Shown one piece after another: positions 43,675 to 56,708 of a DNA stretch of 64,000 nucleotides. The stretch is from NCBI GenBank assembly GCA_963971575.1, contig OZ020611.1, forward strand, positions 4,352,882 to 4,416,881. Reading direction: 5' to 3'. The translations under genes were made by a program, and so were the position numbers. Within the stretch, counting starts at the first letter, position 1. Each line of letters starts with the position of its first letter. The notes under the pieces are model-generated. The model worked only from the letters and a program-made list of their open reading frames with translations. It was not told the DNA's origin and made no database searches. The stretch is from Liopterus haemorrhoidalis. Its lineage: Eukaryota > Arthropoda > Insecta > Coleoptera > Dytiscidae.

Positions 43675-45308
43675 CAGTTATGGTCAAAATAATAAATATA
43701 CCTAATACGCTAACCTTATTATTTGTAGTTCGAACACTAATTAAATTAATATTTTTATTTTAACTGGCATAACCAGTAAAGCACTCTATGAGCTATTAAA
43801 TCCATAATATTTATCAAGAAATATTATTTAGTCATAGAAATATTTTGATTTTTGTGAAAACACTACCTGACATGGTTGGTCAAAATAATAAATACATTTC
43901 CTAAAACTCCTAAAAATAATTTGATAACGGAGTTAAGACAGGTTCAGACAAGTTCATAATGTATTTGTAAGTATATGTTTTACAAAAAAAATTGTTTAGT
44001 TTTGTTCAAATTATTGCAAAGATGGGTAAGAATAAGCATCGTGGAAGTGAAATGAGAAATTTAATTAAAAAATTAAAAAATGATGGCAATTATTTTAGAA
44101 GATTTGTTTATATTATGGGTTGCCCTTTGGGAATGGTATAAAATACCATCAGTCACTCATTTAAAGAAGAAACCCGGGGTAGATCACACAAAACTTCGAA
44201 GAACGAAGATAGACGCTTGGTGAAGGAAGTGAAAAAAAAACCTTTCATGCCATCAACTAATTTACTAACCGAACTACAACCGAATATTTCTGCACGAACC
44301 ATTAGAAGAAGGTTGGTAGGGCATAACTTAAGATTATATTCGCCTAGAAAAGTACCATTATTAAAACCAAGACACTTACAAGCCCGTAAGGAATTTGCTC
44401 AAGAACACATTTACTGGTATGGTGCAGAAGGTATTAAAATGTGTTTAGTGACGAAAGTAAATTTATGTTGTTTGGAAATGATGGGGAAAATTTTGTTAGG
44501 CGTCCTCCAAGACGTTTAACCCTAAGTACACAAAAAAACCGTTAAACATGTAGGAGGTAAGATTTTAGTTTGAGGTTGTTTTTCTTGGCATGGTATAGGT
44601 CCATTATTTCGCATAGATAAGATAATGACGAAAGAAATTTTCATCCTAATTTTGGAAACTATTATGCTACCCTATGTGGAATGTAATATGCCACTAATAT
44701 GGATCTACCAGCAAGATAACGACTCTAAACACACGGTTCGTGCAATAAAAATATGGTTCCAGCAAAACAATGTTCAAGTTTTACCTTAGATTGCTCAGTT
44801 ACCGGATTTGAATCCAATAGAATATCTTCGGAAACTAGTAAACGGTAGTGTTGAGCAGGAAAAATCAAGGAACAAAAATTAATTATGGACTGCTGTTCAA
44901 GAAGCTTGGTACAGCATTCTTGTAGAGATCTGTCAACGGCTCATCGATTCGATATCCAAACGATATCAGGCCATTTTGGCAAATAAAAGGCATACTGTTG
45001 ATTTCTAAGATTATAAAAATTAATATTATGTAATTAGTAACAGTAAAATGAATAATAAGTTTTATATTTGACTAAATTTTTTCGATTGTATTTATTATTT
45101 TGACCAACCATTTCAAGTAGTTGTTTCACAAATATCAAAATATTTCAATCACCACATAATATTTCTTGATAAATATTATAGTTTTAATAGATCATAAAGT
45201 GCTCTATTGGTTATGCCAGTTAGAATAAAAATAAGAATTTATTTAGTGTTCGAACTACAAATAATAAGGTTACTGTATTAGGTGTATTTATTATTTTGAC
45301 CGTAACTG
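43675..45308 (+). mobile_element. Tc1-like element with 230-bp IR/DR termini
   Basis: The inverted termini are about 230 bp and each contains the motif GGTCAAAATAATAAATA twice, at the outer end (43682) and the inner end (about 43890); the right side is mirrored (about 45088 and 45300). This outer/inner arrangement is the IR/DR structure of Tc3 and Sleeping-Beauty-like transposons. TA flanks both ends. The interior is a broken transposase. Confidence 0.88.
44022..45007 (+). pseudogene. Tc1-like DD34E transposase, degraded
   Basis: It starts MGKNKHRGSEMRNLIKKLKN. The paired-like region includes LQPNISARTIRRRLVGHNLR, an in-frame stretch at 44217-44450. The first catalytic site survives as FSDESKFMLFGNDG in another frame, the second as YQQDNDSKHTVRAIK, and the third as LPDLNPIEYL, 34 residues later. 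Stops occur near 44140, in the block after 44500, and between the second and third sites. All three acidic residues are visible but the gene is dead. Confidence 0.85.
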
Positions 45309-45310
45309 TA

Positions 45311-47100
45311 TATATATACGAGAAGAAGAAATTTGTTATTCACTTCACATTATTGATTCTCAACCTATATTTTCAATAAATATAGTGCAGTAAAAGTGAT
45401 CTTTAGTGTCTTAGAACTAGATTTGATGTAGAAAGTTTTTTAGTTTTTGTCGCGTAATAAAGTACTTATAATTATCAAGAGATAAAATAGCTCTATCTCA
45501 CGTGATGCAAGTCGTAGTTGAATTGTATGTAGATATATCTTTGGTAGAAAATACGCGATGCGCTCTGCGATGCGCTGTCATGATTGGCTGCAGATCGTGA
45601 CGATGATATTCTTTATTTATTTTCTCTCATTTACATTCCAAGAATAATTTCATAACCTCTGCACTCACTAATAGTTTATTATATCAACACATATGAATAT
45701 TTATACATCGTATTAATTATATCTGCAAGAAATTCAAATCGTATTACACTGTTCAACGTCATTAATTAAGAAATCGGAACGATTTGTATACTGTATATAT
45801 TAGTGAATTTTTACAGCTTAATTAGCATTCTGACATTTTTTATCAAGCCAAATTTCATTCAGTCCATCAAACACTTCTGATTTTCATGTTATCCTTTTAC
45901 TTTTTTCCGGGTTATTATATATATAAAAGCCTTGTGTTTTTCTTTGCGGTACATTAGAAGTACGGAACTGGGATACAGGTGGCGATGGTAAAACATGCTG
46001 ACTGGAAGGGGAACGACATGCTCGACGCCTGTTCTATAAGAAGTGACAAACCAGTCCAGTGCTGAGACGTGCCTTGTATGCATCTAATATTTGCTTAACG
46101 CTCCGTGAATATTAAATCGACGTCTTCTTTGCTTAACTTTTAGAAGTTTGCTTACTTCTAGGACTAAACCTTTTATGACGTAATATTTTAATTGTACATT
46201 CATATTCGTATTTTAAATTATACGAATACAAATATTTTATATAAAAATAATAAATAAATGAATATTTGCTCCAAATGTTTATAAAATTTGAGTGTTGAAT
46301 TGTTATTTTTTTTTTTTGTGCTGGCGAGACTTTCGTTGTTTTTCCTTAAAAACCGCCACTGATTTTGATTAATTAAATTTTACATGCTAGATATGAACAT
46401 GTAAAATGATTTCTATCTGAGTCAGATCAAAGAAACGTGAAAATATTAGAAGTAAAATCTTCATTTTGTACACAGTTAGGTAGTACTGTACGTCAGTATG
46501 ATTGGCACATTTAGCTCCAATTTCGAAATCTACGACTTCTAATTACCTGAAATTGATATGTAGCAAATTAGATGAAAAAGCAAAATTTTATTTTTGAGTA
46601 TTATTTCAAAAGTGAATTCATTTGGAACCAGGTGCTACGGATAAAGCTAAACAAATAGATGCATTTCGTATATGCATGGCGTCTCTTACTTAAATGTTAT
46701 AATTTGCACTCATTCGGACCGGAAATGTCAAATTTTTAATTTTATTTCAGGCAAAACCCGAGAAATAAGAAGTCATATGCATTCTCATGTTTAATTTTTG
46801 TAATTTGCAGTTCCGATTTGGTCGAAAGCGATATAAAAGGCATTGAAGTAAGTTGGGTCTTTTCACATTTAGGCCGCTTCCTTTAGTACGGCGTCCCTTA
46901 GAAAAAATTTCCGCACATATTCTTGTAGCAAGGTTATAAACTACAAATCTAGGAAGAATCGTACCAATATGTTAATTAACGCAGATTTGCAGTTATGGAG
47001 TATATCATCATGTCCCGAAATTGGGGGGAAAATCTAACAAAATCAAGTGTCATCAATTTTTTTTCGCTATTTTGATAACAAATATAATGTATTATGGACG
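45311..47100. other. Unassigned interval, about 1.8 kb
   Basis: No transposon or gene recognised. The patch 45950-46080 is GC-richer and opens a 64-codon minus-strand frame with no known relatives. A T-run lies near 46304-46317. This is one of the less repeat-laden parts of the window. Confidence 0.25.
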
Positions 47101-47105
47101 ATATC

Positions 47106-48335
47106 TTATAATAATAATAATAATAATACATCTTTATTTATGAAATGTAGTACATTTATCATAGCGTCACATAAATTAACTTAATCCTAAAATGAAGGAA
47201 ACAAAGATATTAACACAGAAATATATTATCCTTATTTGGGAACTGGACGAAAAATCTATTGAATACACTTTCCATTTTGGGCTATTTTATACATATATTT
47301 ATATTTAAATCCTTCTCAAACTCTTCTATATTATAGTATGCCTTTTTTATTAGGATATTTTTTAACGTTGATTTAAATTTTGTACTGGTTACGCTTTTAA
47401 TTTCCTCAGGCAACTTGTTAAATAATTTTATTCCAACTATATTTATTTGATTTCTAAAGTTATATTTAGTAAAAAGCACCTTGATATCATACTTATTTCT
47501 AGTATTGTATCCATGAGTGTCACTATAAGTATGAAAGCTTGTGATGTTTTCTTTAATGTGCGTCAGTATATTTAAAATATAGAGCGATGGGAGTGTCAAT
47601 ATCTCATGATGTATGAAAAGCTCCCTGCACGAGGTACTCCACTTAACTTTGCTTAAGATTCGAATAGATCGTTTCTGCAACCGAAACAATCTTAATGAAT
47701 CTACAGAGTTGCCCCACAGAATAATGCCATATGCTAAGGTGGACTGTACATATGAGAAGTAGATTATTTTACAGGTCAAGTAGCTTGTAACCTTGATCAA
47801 TTGTAAAAGAGCAAAATTGAATTTATTTATTTTCCCAGCTACTGACTCAAAATGAGCCTTCCAATTAATTTTTGAATCTAGTTGGAACCCCAAAAATCTT
47901 GCTTTCTTGCTATAATCAACTGTTATGTTTATTCTCGGATTGAATGAGAAGAGTATGTTAATTGTTTTACTGGCATTCAAACTTAGTTTATTAGCACGGA
48001 ACCAATCTTGGGCGTCTCTAATATTATTCTCCATGCATCTACCTGCTTCCGAGATACTCCTCCCTCGGTTAATGAAAGTTGTGTCGTCAGCGAATATCAC
48101 AGTTTTAGAATTAATATGCAAAGGAAAGTCATTTATATAAAATAGAAATAAGATAGGCCCCAAAATAGAACCTTGGGGTACGCCCGAATTAATAACAATG
48201 CTATTTGATTGAATATTGTTAAATAATACTATTTGTTTGCGATCTTTAAGATAGCTCATTAACAGTTGAAGTACATTACCTCTTAGACCGTAGTGGACTA
48301 GTTTTTCCTCTAATACAGGATGATAAACTTGTAAA
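47106..48335 (-). mobile_element. 5'-truncated LINE with (AAT)n tail
   Basis: The tail is the TTATTATTA tract at 47109-47130 (minus-strand AATAATAAT). The coding part (47282-48259) starts inside the reverse transcriptase palm. Truncation is near 48335. Same general family as the nested LINE at 13443-14684, from tail type and thumb sequence. Confidence 0.85.
47282..48259 (-). pseudogene. LINE reverse transcriptase, C-terminal 325 residues, open
   Basis: The frame is uninterrupted: INSGVPQGSILGPILFLFYI, then the catalytic FADDTTFINRG, SLNASKTINILFSF, KARFLGFQLDSKINWKAHFE, LRLFRLQKRSIRILSKV, and the tail HTYSDTHGYNTRNKYD ending NINICIK. The lack of stops suggests a fairly young insertion. The endonuclease and RT fingers are missing, so it is non-autonomous. 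Confidence 0.88.
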
Positions 48336-48459
48336 CAGAGTTACGAATATTCGCATACGATGCGGCAAATTGTAGAGTCATTATACAAATATGTATTTAT
48401 CTATTTTATTCTCTAGTAAAAATTAGTTAATGTTATTGTTGTTGGCATATTATTTTCGC

Positions 48460-48605
48460 CACCATATTGAAACTGCCTTGGTTCACAAATAGGTGCTGCA
48501 GGTCAAAATGATTTAATTTTCATAGAAAACACGTTTGCCAATGAAATTTCATTATCACCAAGTGCCCTATCAACGTAAAATATGTTTCGTAGGCACTAGA
48601 CTAAT
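48460..48605 (+). repeat. Diverged dispersed repeat
   Basis: The order of blocks (TATTTTCGCCACC, then GGTGCTGCAGGTCAAAATGA, then ACACGT.T.CCAA) recurs near 54825-54960. Family unknown. Confidence 0.4.
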
Positions 48606-48609
48606 AACT

Positions 48610-49985
48610 ACAAAATCCAAAATTATGTTTAAATTTATACTTATTTATTAAAACTACATTTATTGCTGTGTTTACTTAATTTGAAAATTAAATTTTCTTA
48701 AATCAATGATCAAATATTAATATTTTTACAAGCTTAAACTAGAAATTTTGGTATACTTAAAAGTATTTTTTACCTTTGTATTCAAATCAATGTGTCCAAT
48801 GTATAAGAAATTTCTTACCCTGCAAAAGAAACATAAAATTAATATCAAAAAATTAATAAACAAAACTGATTTTGGTCGAAAAACGAAATAAAAACAGAAA
48901 ATGTATCAAACATCCAGCTTTTGGGTCTTAGTTCGCTGATTTCAGAGTTACTACATGTCAACGTGGCACATTTTATAGATAATAAAATTATTCTATTAAT
49001 AGGACACCTAAAGTGAAAACCGACAGAACGAAATAAACAAAATAATTGACCCTAACGTAGGAAAATCAACATCTCATAGATCTGAATAAAATACTAAACA
49101 ACGGCTTGTTCTGTATTGAGAGTCAATCGAGACAGATTACTATTTCCTAATCAGAATTCACCACCTGAATAATTTAGGGATGAATTGTTAACTAAACTAT
49201 TTTGTTGTCAACCATTCATTATTGAAAACCCAGGATGTTATATCTGAATCTCCAACACTATATTGTTCAAGTTTGATCAGGTCTGTCAACCCTAATAGCC
49301 AGTGATGAAGGGACAACATAACGCTGCAGCTGGGGCGATAAAGATGTAGTGTAAGTTGGTGCTGTTGTTAGCATTAGAATATCGTATTGAGTGTAAAACA
49401 ATCGATAGTGTTAGAACACATCTGCTGCCATAGCTACGATCTTGCCTGAAGCCGCCAGCCGCGGCGAATGCATGCCGCTTCCATGATATTTATTCAAAAC
49501 CAACACCGCTCCAACATATACTCTTTTCCACATATTCCCCAAGGAGCAGAAACCGATTTTATAATGCCTAGTTGACGAGACGTTCTATTCAACATCTTTT
49601 CACAATTCCAACACGCTAGAGAATTTGCACTTTTTTCAAAGAGGTCGACGTGAAAAGACACTTCGGGAAAATAGAACAAATAAATATTGGTTTTATGATC
49701 ATTGGTATAATTATTGAAATGTCAACAAATATACAATATGAAAACAAAAAATTAAATAAGTAATTGTAATTTTTGTACAGCTGGCGTTTAATAATTATAG
49801 GGTTCCAATAAAACGAAAGAGAAAATTTAGTAATCTAAGCAGGTTGTGAGTTGTAATTTCAACACCATATTGACCACATAGTGAACAGTGCCTTAAGAAA
49901 AGTGGGTTTCTTAAGTTCTACGTTTGACCAGCGATTTTCGTTATTGTCGGACGAACATTGCATTGTTTAATTCCGATATAATATC
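48610..49985. other. Unassigned interval
   Basis: No exon or element was firmly recognised. The patch 49300-49560 is GC-richer with a GCCGCCAGCCGCGGCG stretch (49451-49466), the sort of composition seen at arthropod promoters or exons, but no reading frame supports that. Confidence 0.2.
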
Positions 49986-49989
49986 TACA

Positions 49990-50375
49990 CACTAAAAGAG
50001 ACAAAATACGCAACATTGACATAAGAAATGAGCTACAAATAAAACCAGTACACAAGTTTATGGAAAAGAGACAACTGAGTTGGTGGGGATATATACAGAG
50101 GATGTAGAACACAAGACAGGTAAAAGCAGTATGGGAGACCAGAACACAAGGGAAGAAAAAAAAAGGAAGACCACGTCGTACATGGGATGAATCTATAAGG
50201 AAGATACTAAAAGCAAGAGGGAAAACGGTTAACGAAGCGAAAAGGCTAGCAATGAACAGAACGGAATGGGCCAAATTTGTACATAAAGAAATGCCAGTAC
50301 AAGAAAATTAATATGGAAGATGAAAGTGTAGAATAACCTACACCACTCCGTGGTAGATGGTTTTTTTCAGATATA
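49990..50375 (+). pseudogene. RTE-like LINE C-terminus and 3' end
   Basis: The frame reads IRNELQIKPVHKFMEKRQLS then WWGYIQRM, a stop, TRQVKAVWETRTQGKKKKGR, RRTWDESIRKILKARG, and AKRLAMNRTEWAKFVHKE to a stop near 50310. It corresponds to the end of the protein at 32633-33330. Confidence 0.75.
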
Positions 50376-50399
50376 TATGTATATGCATATATGGTATAG

Positions 50400-51115
50400 C
50401 ATTATATGGGCACCTTATCAAATAAAATATCAAAAGAGTATTGAAAATGTTCAAACGCGATGTTACCGCGTAGGGATTTATAGTATTTCCAAAATAGTGG
50501 AGCAGTAAACAGAACGTTGAGACAGATTAAGGGAGACATTAAACCATGAGGTTCTTCCTGCAGGATTAACCGCAGGGAGGAAACCGCCATCACACGCCTC
50601 CGTATGGACACCCTCTTTAAGGTGAAGAGTCCCCTATCTGTGAGACGTGTAAGATTTGTCTGTGTTACACATTTTAACTGAATGTGTACAGTTCGAGGAT
50701 GTCAGGGAGAGGTTAGACCTGTGCTATGACCTGTCAGTTGCTTTAGGTGACGACAGAGTACGCATGGCTGATACTCTTCATAAGAGAATCGAACTTACTG
50801 TTTTATTTGTGAAGTCTTGCACCTTTTTTTAATATGTTTTATTCTTAACCTGTGATATTCGATGGTAATTGGTCCCTTTACAGCCTCTTATCATCACCCC
50901 GCGCCTGTTCAAATTTTTGAACAGATTTTTATTTTATTTATTTGTATTTGTCCGTGCAAGCTTTCTTTTATTGAGAATGCGTTTTTTTTATTTTTTATTT
51001 TTTATTGATTTTATCTATTTATTTATTTATTGTTTTTAATATGTAGTCATTTAGATGGGCTGTGTTAGGCGCCAATAGCCTTTGTTACTGTGCGTCATTT
51101 TTTTTTTTTTGATTA
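50400..51115 (+). mobile_element. LINE C-terminus with zinc-knuckle and 3' UTR
   Basis: ITRLRMDTLF, then a frame change, EESPICETCKICLC (the start of a C-x2-C knuckle), a stop, then RT-end residues with further frame changes. The 3' untranslated region ends in a block (51030-51100) that also occurs at 10105-10200. This places it in a Jockey/R1/I-like group. Confidence 0.6.
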
Positions 51116-51119
51116 ATAA

Positions 51120-53095
51120 GTAACTCAAATTACTTAAAACACGTAGTTCGACTCTGGTAGGTATTTCGTAAAGTTGGCTGTTCGCATTTTATTTATGAAA
51201 ACTATTTATTGCTCCTAAATACTATTTACCTGTTCATGTCGCGTGCATTTAGTAGAAAGCAGTCAAAAAAACTGGCAAATTATTTATTTGTGATCTTCAT
51301 TCTTTATTTGGACTTTCTCATTTATCAAGAGATTATGGTGAAACTAACCTTTTTGTTAGTGGATTGGTACAATTCTCTTAATTTATGAAATTACCAGCAG
51401 TACCAACGTAAATTATACTAATATCTCAATTTGTACAGTTCAGTTTTCTCAGTTTGCAGTAATTAGTTATTTTATAACAGTTATTAACTATTACTGCTAT
51501 TTAACAACTTCTAATCTTTAATATAACATTTCATTTATTCATTAACTTTAAGTTATTAAATATATATTATTTAGAAAGGTTTTCATTAAATAAAATTTAC
51601 TGTCAATTATTAAAAAAAATATGTATATTTTGTTTCTTTTTAAAAGAAAACAACCAATTATTATCGTTAGAAGCCAGACCCTATTTAATTAAACTAACCA
51701 AATAATTTAGAATTTTCGTTGTCTATTTGTTTGACTTACTATTGCTCTACCGTCTTATATCCAAATATGCGATTGATAGAATTTTGTAAGCTGGTAAATA
51801 ACGTTTCAAAGATTCCTGTTAGATAGGTCCATATATGGATATTAATATAGAGAACAAGAATTGAAAAAGGAACGAAAATCCGAAATAATAAAAATTTATA
51901 TTATTTAACTAAAGTTTATTTTTTGAATTATTTTAACTAAAATTATTTAACTTAATATCAGATTCATAATGTTATTATTATATGAATAATTATGAATATA
52001 TTTACTTTTAATATTTCGCTTGTCGATGCATCGTAAATTCTATATTAGTTTACAAAAGTATCAAATAATTATTAGACTTATTCGGGCATACTTATATTAA
52101 ACATAATTTAACTCTGTTTCAAAAAAGAACATATTTTAGATATTTTTCTCGTGAGATAATATAAATTTAAGAAGAACGTACATTTTCATTTTTGTGATTT
52201 GAGACTTTGAAAAAGGAACGCTGTGAAAACTCAGACAGTCAGGCAGTCAGATTTTCTCCATAATTAGTTAAAGTCTTAATCCAAAGCATTAAGATGGGCT
52301 TCATTAAAAGTAATTGAATAATTTAGGATATTTGGTAATGCAGTTCAAGCTAAAATAGGTAGAAAGACATTCAAAGACGATATGAGAGACTGGATGATAG
52401 GAATAACGACAGGTAACCGGGTACCTGCTACCCGACCCGTTAAGATTGTACCAGGTTTTGATTTTGACTACCCGCTACCTGTTCTGCACCTATTACCCGT
52501 TAACTATTAACAGGTAGGGGAAAATGAACAGAAAATTGTGAGGTATTACTATTTATCTATGAATATTTTGTTGTAAAAAATTTTCCCATCTTTTTCCTTA
52601 AATGGAAAATGAAAAAGATAGTAGCTGGCTATAGGTGGTTTCATCTTTAATTAATAGGTAAGGGATAATTAATGGGTAATGGTATTGGGTACCCACTTCC
52701 AGAAATTTAATTCTCATCATTCCTAGTAGTGAAGTATTGGTGTTTAGTGTACTAATTATTGTTCGTGTGTAAAAAATCCTCTCAGGTGTTTGAGTGTTTG
52801 TAAATATATATTTCTATATCGAATTAGCTGTCATAATCATAATTGTTATATTTTATAAAACATGTAAATATTAAACCGGTAATCATAATTAAAGCAGGTT
52901 AGTTCAAAATGTTGACTTTAATTCAAGAACCTTTAAATCCATCGTTGAGAGTCATTGCAACCAGTCAGCGAACTCGAGAAGTTTATATCCGCAACCGCTC
53001 GCGGATTATGCATTTATATGTGAGAGATCTCGAATTTTTGGGATGTACAACGTAATTATGTAAAAAAAAGAATGTTTAAATCAATATATATATAA
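51120..53095. other. AT-rich interval, about 2 kb, with a possible hAT MITE
   Basis: Mostly featureless. At 52396-52726 the outer TAGGAATAACGA and the complement of CTCATCATTCCTA give a weak inverted repeat around repeated TACCCG words, suggestive of a hAT-like MITE. The flanks do not show a matching 8-bp duplication. Confidence 0.3.
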
Positions 53096-53099
53096 TAGT

Positions 53100-54245
53100 C
53101 AGAAACCTCTTCTACCATTCGGTGTAGAGGTCGTTCTTCTCAGTTTAATTCTTTTATGAAGTTGCGCCAGTCTGTCTTATTGTGAGCTTTATTTTCTGCT
53201 TCTTTCCATGTCAGTCCTTTCTTATCTAGGATTTGTGACACTGTTTGGTTCCATGATTTATGAGGTCTTCCTCTTGGTCTGCTTCCTGAAGTTCTGGCTA
53301 GCCATATATTTTTTGTCGGTCTTTCTTGCTTCATTCTTGTGATGTGCCCATACCACCTTAATTTCTGTCTGTCTATTGTTTTTTCTACTGCTTCTATCTG
53401 TAGCTCTTCTCGTATTGTTTCACTTCTTATTCTGTCAATTTTAGTGACCCTTAACTCTTCTTAATTTCATTTCTGAAGCTTGAACTTTGCTTTGAGCCGA
53501 TCGGAAAGTATCCAGGACTCGCAACTATATGTTAATGTGGGTAGGTAAATCGGTTTGTGTACTAGGAGTTTTGTGTTGTTACTTATTTCTTTCTTATTTA
53601 TTAAGATTTTATTGAGGGCCTGGAATACATTTGCTGAATCTTTAATTCTACTGTTGATTTCTTCTTCGTATCCCCATTTGCTCTCTAATATAACTCCTAA
53701 ATACTTAAAGCTGCTGACCTGTTCAATTTTCACTGCGTCCAGAGTTAAATTTATCTGAACTTCCTCTGTACCAATGACCATTACCTTGGTTTTACTGTGG
53801 TTTATTTCCATATTTCTTTTAAGTAACGCCTCCTTCCATATATTTACATTTGCTTGCAAGTCTTTCTTATTTTTTGCGCATATTACTATGCCGTCTGCAA
53901 ACGCACATTCGGCAATGTTCACTGGTTGAAGGTTACTGTATTCAATATTAAGCTTCTTCACTCTATTTTTAATTTCTTTCATGATATCATCCATTAGAAT
54001 GATGAAAACTACTAGACTCATTCCCCCCTGTCTTACACCTTCTATTGTTATAAATTCATCGGACTGCATATTTCCGTGCCTGATGTAGTTTCTGGTGGTT
54101 GTGTGGAGGCTACGTATTGCCTAGATTAAATTTTCTTCTACTCCGAGTTTCCTTAATACCTCCCAAACCTGATCTCTTACAACTTTGTCGAACGCTTTGA
54201 CCATATCAATGAAACATAAGTATGCATTAAATCAATACTGTTTAA
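53100..54245 (-). pseudogene. RTE-like LINE reverse transcriptase relic
   Basis: From the 5' side (54245) the minus strand gives FDKVVRDQVWEVLRKLGVEE, a stop, then a 200-codon frame (53467-54069) with FITIEGVRQGGMSLVVFI, CAFADGIVICAKNKKDLQAN (catalytic FADD changed to FADG), NHSKTKVMVIGTEE and SFKYLGVILESKWGYEEEIN. After frame changes the end at 53140-53334 reads SGSRPRGRPHKSWNQTVSQI and AHNKTDWRNFIKELN. The FADD to FADG change would abolish polymerase activity. Confidence 0.85.
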
Positions 54246-54249
54246 AATA

Positions 54250-55990
54250 AATGTCTAACTTGATTCAATCGTTAGAAAGAAGTTCCCCAGAAGAAACATA
54301 GAGTGCATTCTCATTTTAAAGGTGTTGTGTTTGTTTTGAAAGCGTGTTTTTATATCCCTGTGTATATTTTCTCATTCCATTTGCGAGGTCAGAAGTGAAG
54401 AGAAGCCATCATTTTCCCCTTATAAATATGAAAACATCATTTATCGCTATTACACAGTGTGTCAGAATCCATGAGAGTGCAGCACTGCAAACCGCTGACT
54501 CGTAGCGCTTGTTGCACCCGAATTGCCTATGAATATTTGATGTGCTCGGATCCAGCCAGCAGCCAGCAAGACGCGCCAACAGCCGGTCACTAAAGTGGAC
54601 TCAGGACTCAGGACTCGGGGTCCGGGGATAACTGACTGACAAGTACTTTTAAAGCTGCGTGGAATCACACCATCTGAACACCGGCTTTTTTAAAGGTTGC
54701 CATTATTTATTTTTACACAGAAAACAACTGTAAAGAAGTCGCTCATTTCAGTACTTTGTAGGTAATATCCCTAGTGCGGACACCGTTATTTTTTAATAAT
54801 AGGTAATTTATTTTTGCCGACCTCTTGAATCTGCCGCGGTTTTCAAAATTGGTGTTACGGGTAAAAATGATTTATTTTTCGTGAAGAATACGTGTACCAA
54901 GTGGCATTCTATTATCTTTAAGTATAATATTTTTCGACGAAGGCTCTGCACTATAAGTAATCAAGTCGAAAAAAAAAAATTGCCACGTCTATACTGCTGG
55001 ATTATAAAATATGATCTGTGCTGAACCAGACCAAAATGGCAGCCTGTATAAGTTGTCAAGATTTTTTTGCTACCTTTTCTGTGTACTGTTGTGGACCGTT
55101 TACCTCTGTACCAATCAAGTAAATAGACACGAATAATTCAATAGTGTATAATTTAGTAATTTCCAAATAATTACCCTTGCACAATCGGTACTTTTTTCAG
55201 ACAATAAATAAATATTATCCACCTTTCATCTTATTTAGTTAACAAATTGTTAAACTTTAGTGTTTCACGATTAGACAATTGCTCAAGAAGCTAATATCTG
55301 AGTCGTGAAATGTGCGATCATAAATCCAACAGTAAAAACACAATAGACGGACGTTATAGTCCCGTCAACGAGTTATAGTTTGCTCGGAGAGATGGCACAG
55401 ATTATACTTACATACATACCTACTGAATAACATACTACAGATACTTTCAGTAGATATGCAACAAATTGTCTCTTCAGTATCATCCATTACAGGATTCTAT
55501 ATTGTTACCCAGGAATTTCAATATTCCTATATGAAAGGATTGTCACAATCTATTAAAATTCATATCCGACTCAAACAAGATTACACCTTAACTCTGTTCA
55601 TAACAGCAGATCTTGTGCGTGAATCTAAAAATGTGTTATACTTACTGAGGTTAGACAATATAGAATAATAAAGCATTTAGATGCTGTTTAGTATATACTA
55701 ACTGTATTTCGTATGGTTTCTGTAATGATATTTTTGCTGTAGCGTAAATGATAAGTGGTATATTTCAGTTTCAAATAGAGCACTAAATAACACTGGTCAA
55801 CAAATTTAAACTTTTTTTTTTTGCTGACTTAGATCTGATACTTGTTTTGAACTAATTTTGGGGTGCTGATTTTAAAAATGTTAACAGCTTCTGCCTATCA
55901 CGTCAAATTTTTGTTCTATCGTATTTTGACTTTTTTCACCTTTTCACGTTCTGATATACGTCTACTTTAATTTCAACTTCGTTCTTGTTG
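54250..55990. other. Unassigned interval with a GC-richer patch
   Basis: 54455-54700 is GC-richer with small repeats (GGACTCAGGACTCAGGACTC at 54597-54616) and no clear frame. A dispersed repeat lies at 54825-54960. A 70-codon frame (55456-55668) is unrecognised. CACTGGTCAACAAATTTAAA (near 55791-55810) may begin the unit that contains the broken ORF downstream. Confidence 0.25.
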
Positions 55991-56587
55991 TTCAAACAAT
56001 TAAAAATATGATGGAACTTATTAAATATAACGAATATAAGTGGATCATCTCTGTAGATCTTAAAATGGTAAACTTTTTACTTGGCCAACAAGGTGGATTC
56101 ACAAAATATCCATGTTTTTGTGTTTGTGGGACAGCAGTGCGAGAGATAAGCATTGGACTCAAAAAAATTGGCCGGTGAGAATAGATTTAAATGTTAGTGA
56201 CCCAAACATAATTCACAATCCTTTGGTGGAGCGAACAAAATCCTTTTCCCCCTCTTCATATTCAACTGGGTCTAATGAAGCAGTTTGTAAAAGCGTGGAA
56301 CAAAAATGGTGACTGTTTCAAATATATATCTGAAACATTTCAAAGTCTCAGTAATGAGAATCTAAAAGCTGGCATTTTCGTCGGACCACAAATTAGAAAA
56401 TTACTGAATGATCCACATTTCACTGTACATATGGATGATATGGAGAAGAATGCATGGCAGTCTTTAGAGGCGCTCATCAAAAATTTTCTTAGGAATAAAA
56501 ACGCCGAAAACTATGTGGAGGTCGTTGAAAATTTGATTGAAGATTATACCCATCTGGGGTGCACAATGAGCGTGAAACTTCATTTTT

Positions 56588-56634
56588 AGGGTTTTGTAGG
56601 TATGACCAAAAAACCCTTATACCGTCATTTTGTC

Positions 56635-56708
<74 letters not shown>

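Noticed and set aside
45889..46083. 64-codon frame MHTRHVSALDWF as a gene
   Set aside because: No recognisable domain, splice context or repeat support. Left as part of an unassigned interval.
52396..52726. Confident hAT MITE
   Set aside because: The inverted ends are weak and the flanking 8 bases do not match. Mentioned only as possible within the interval description.
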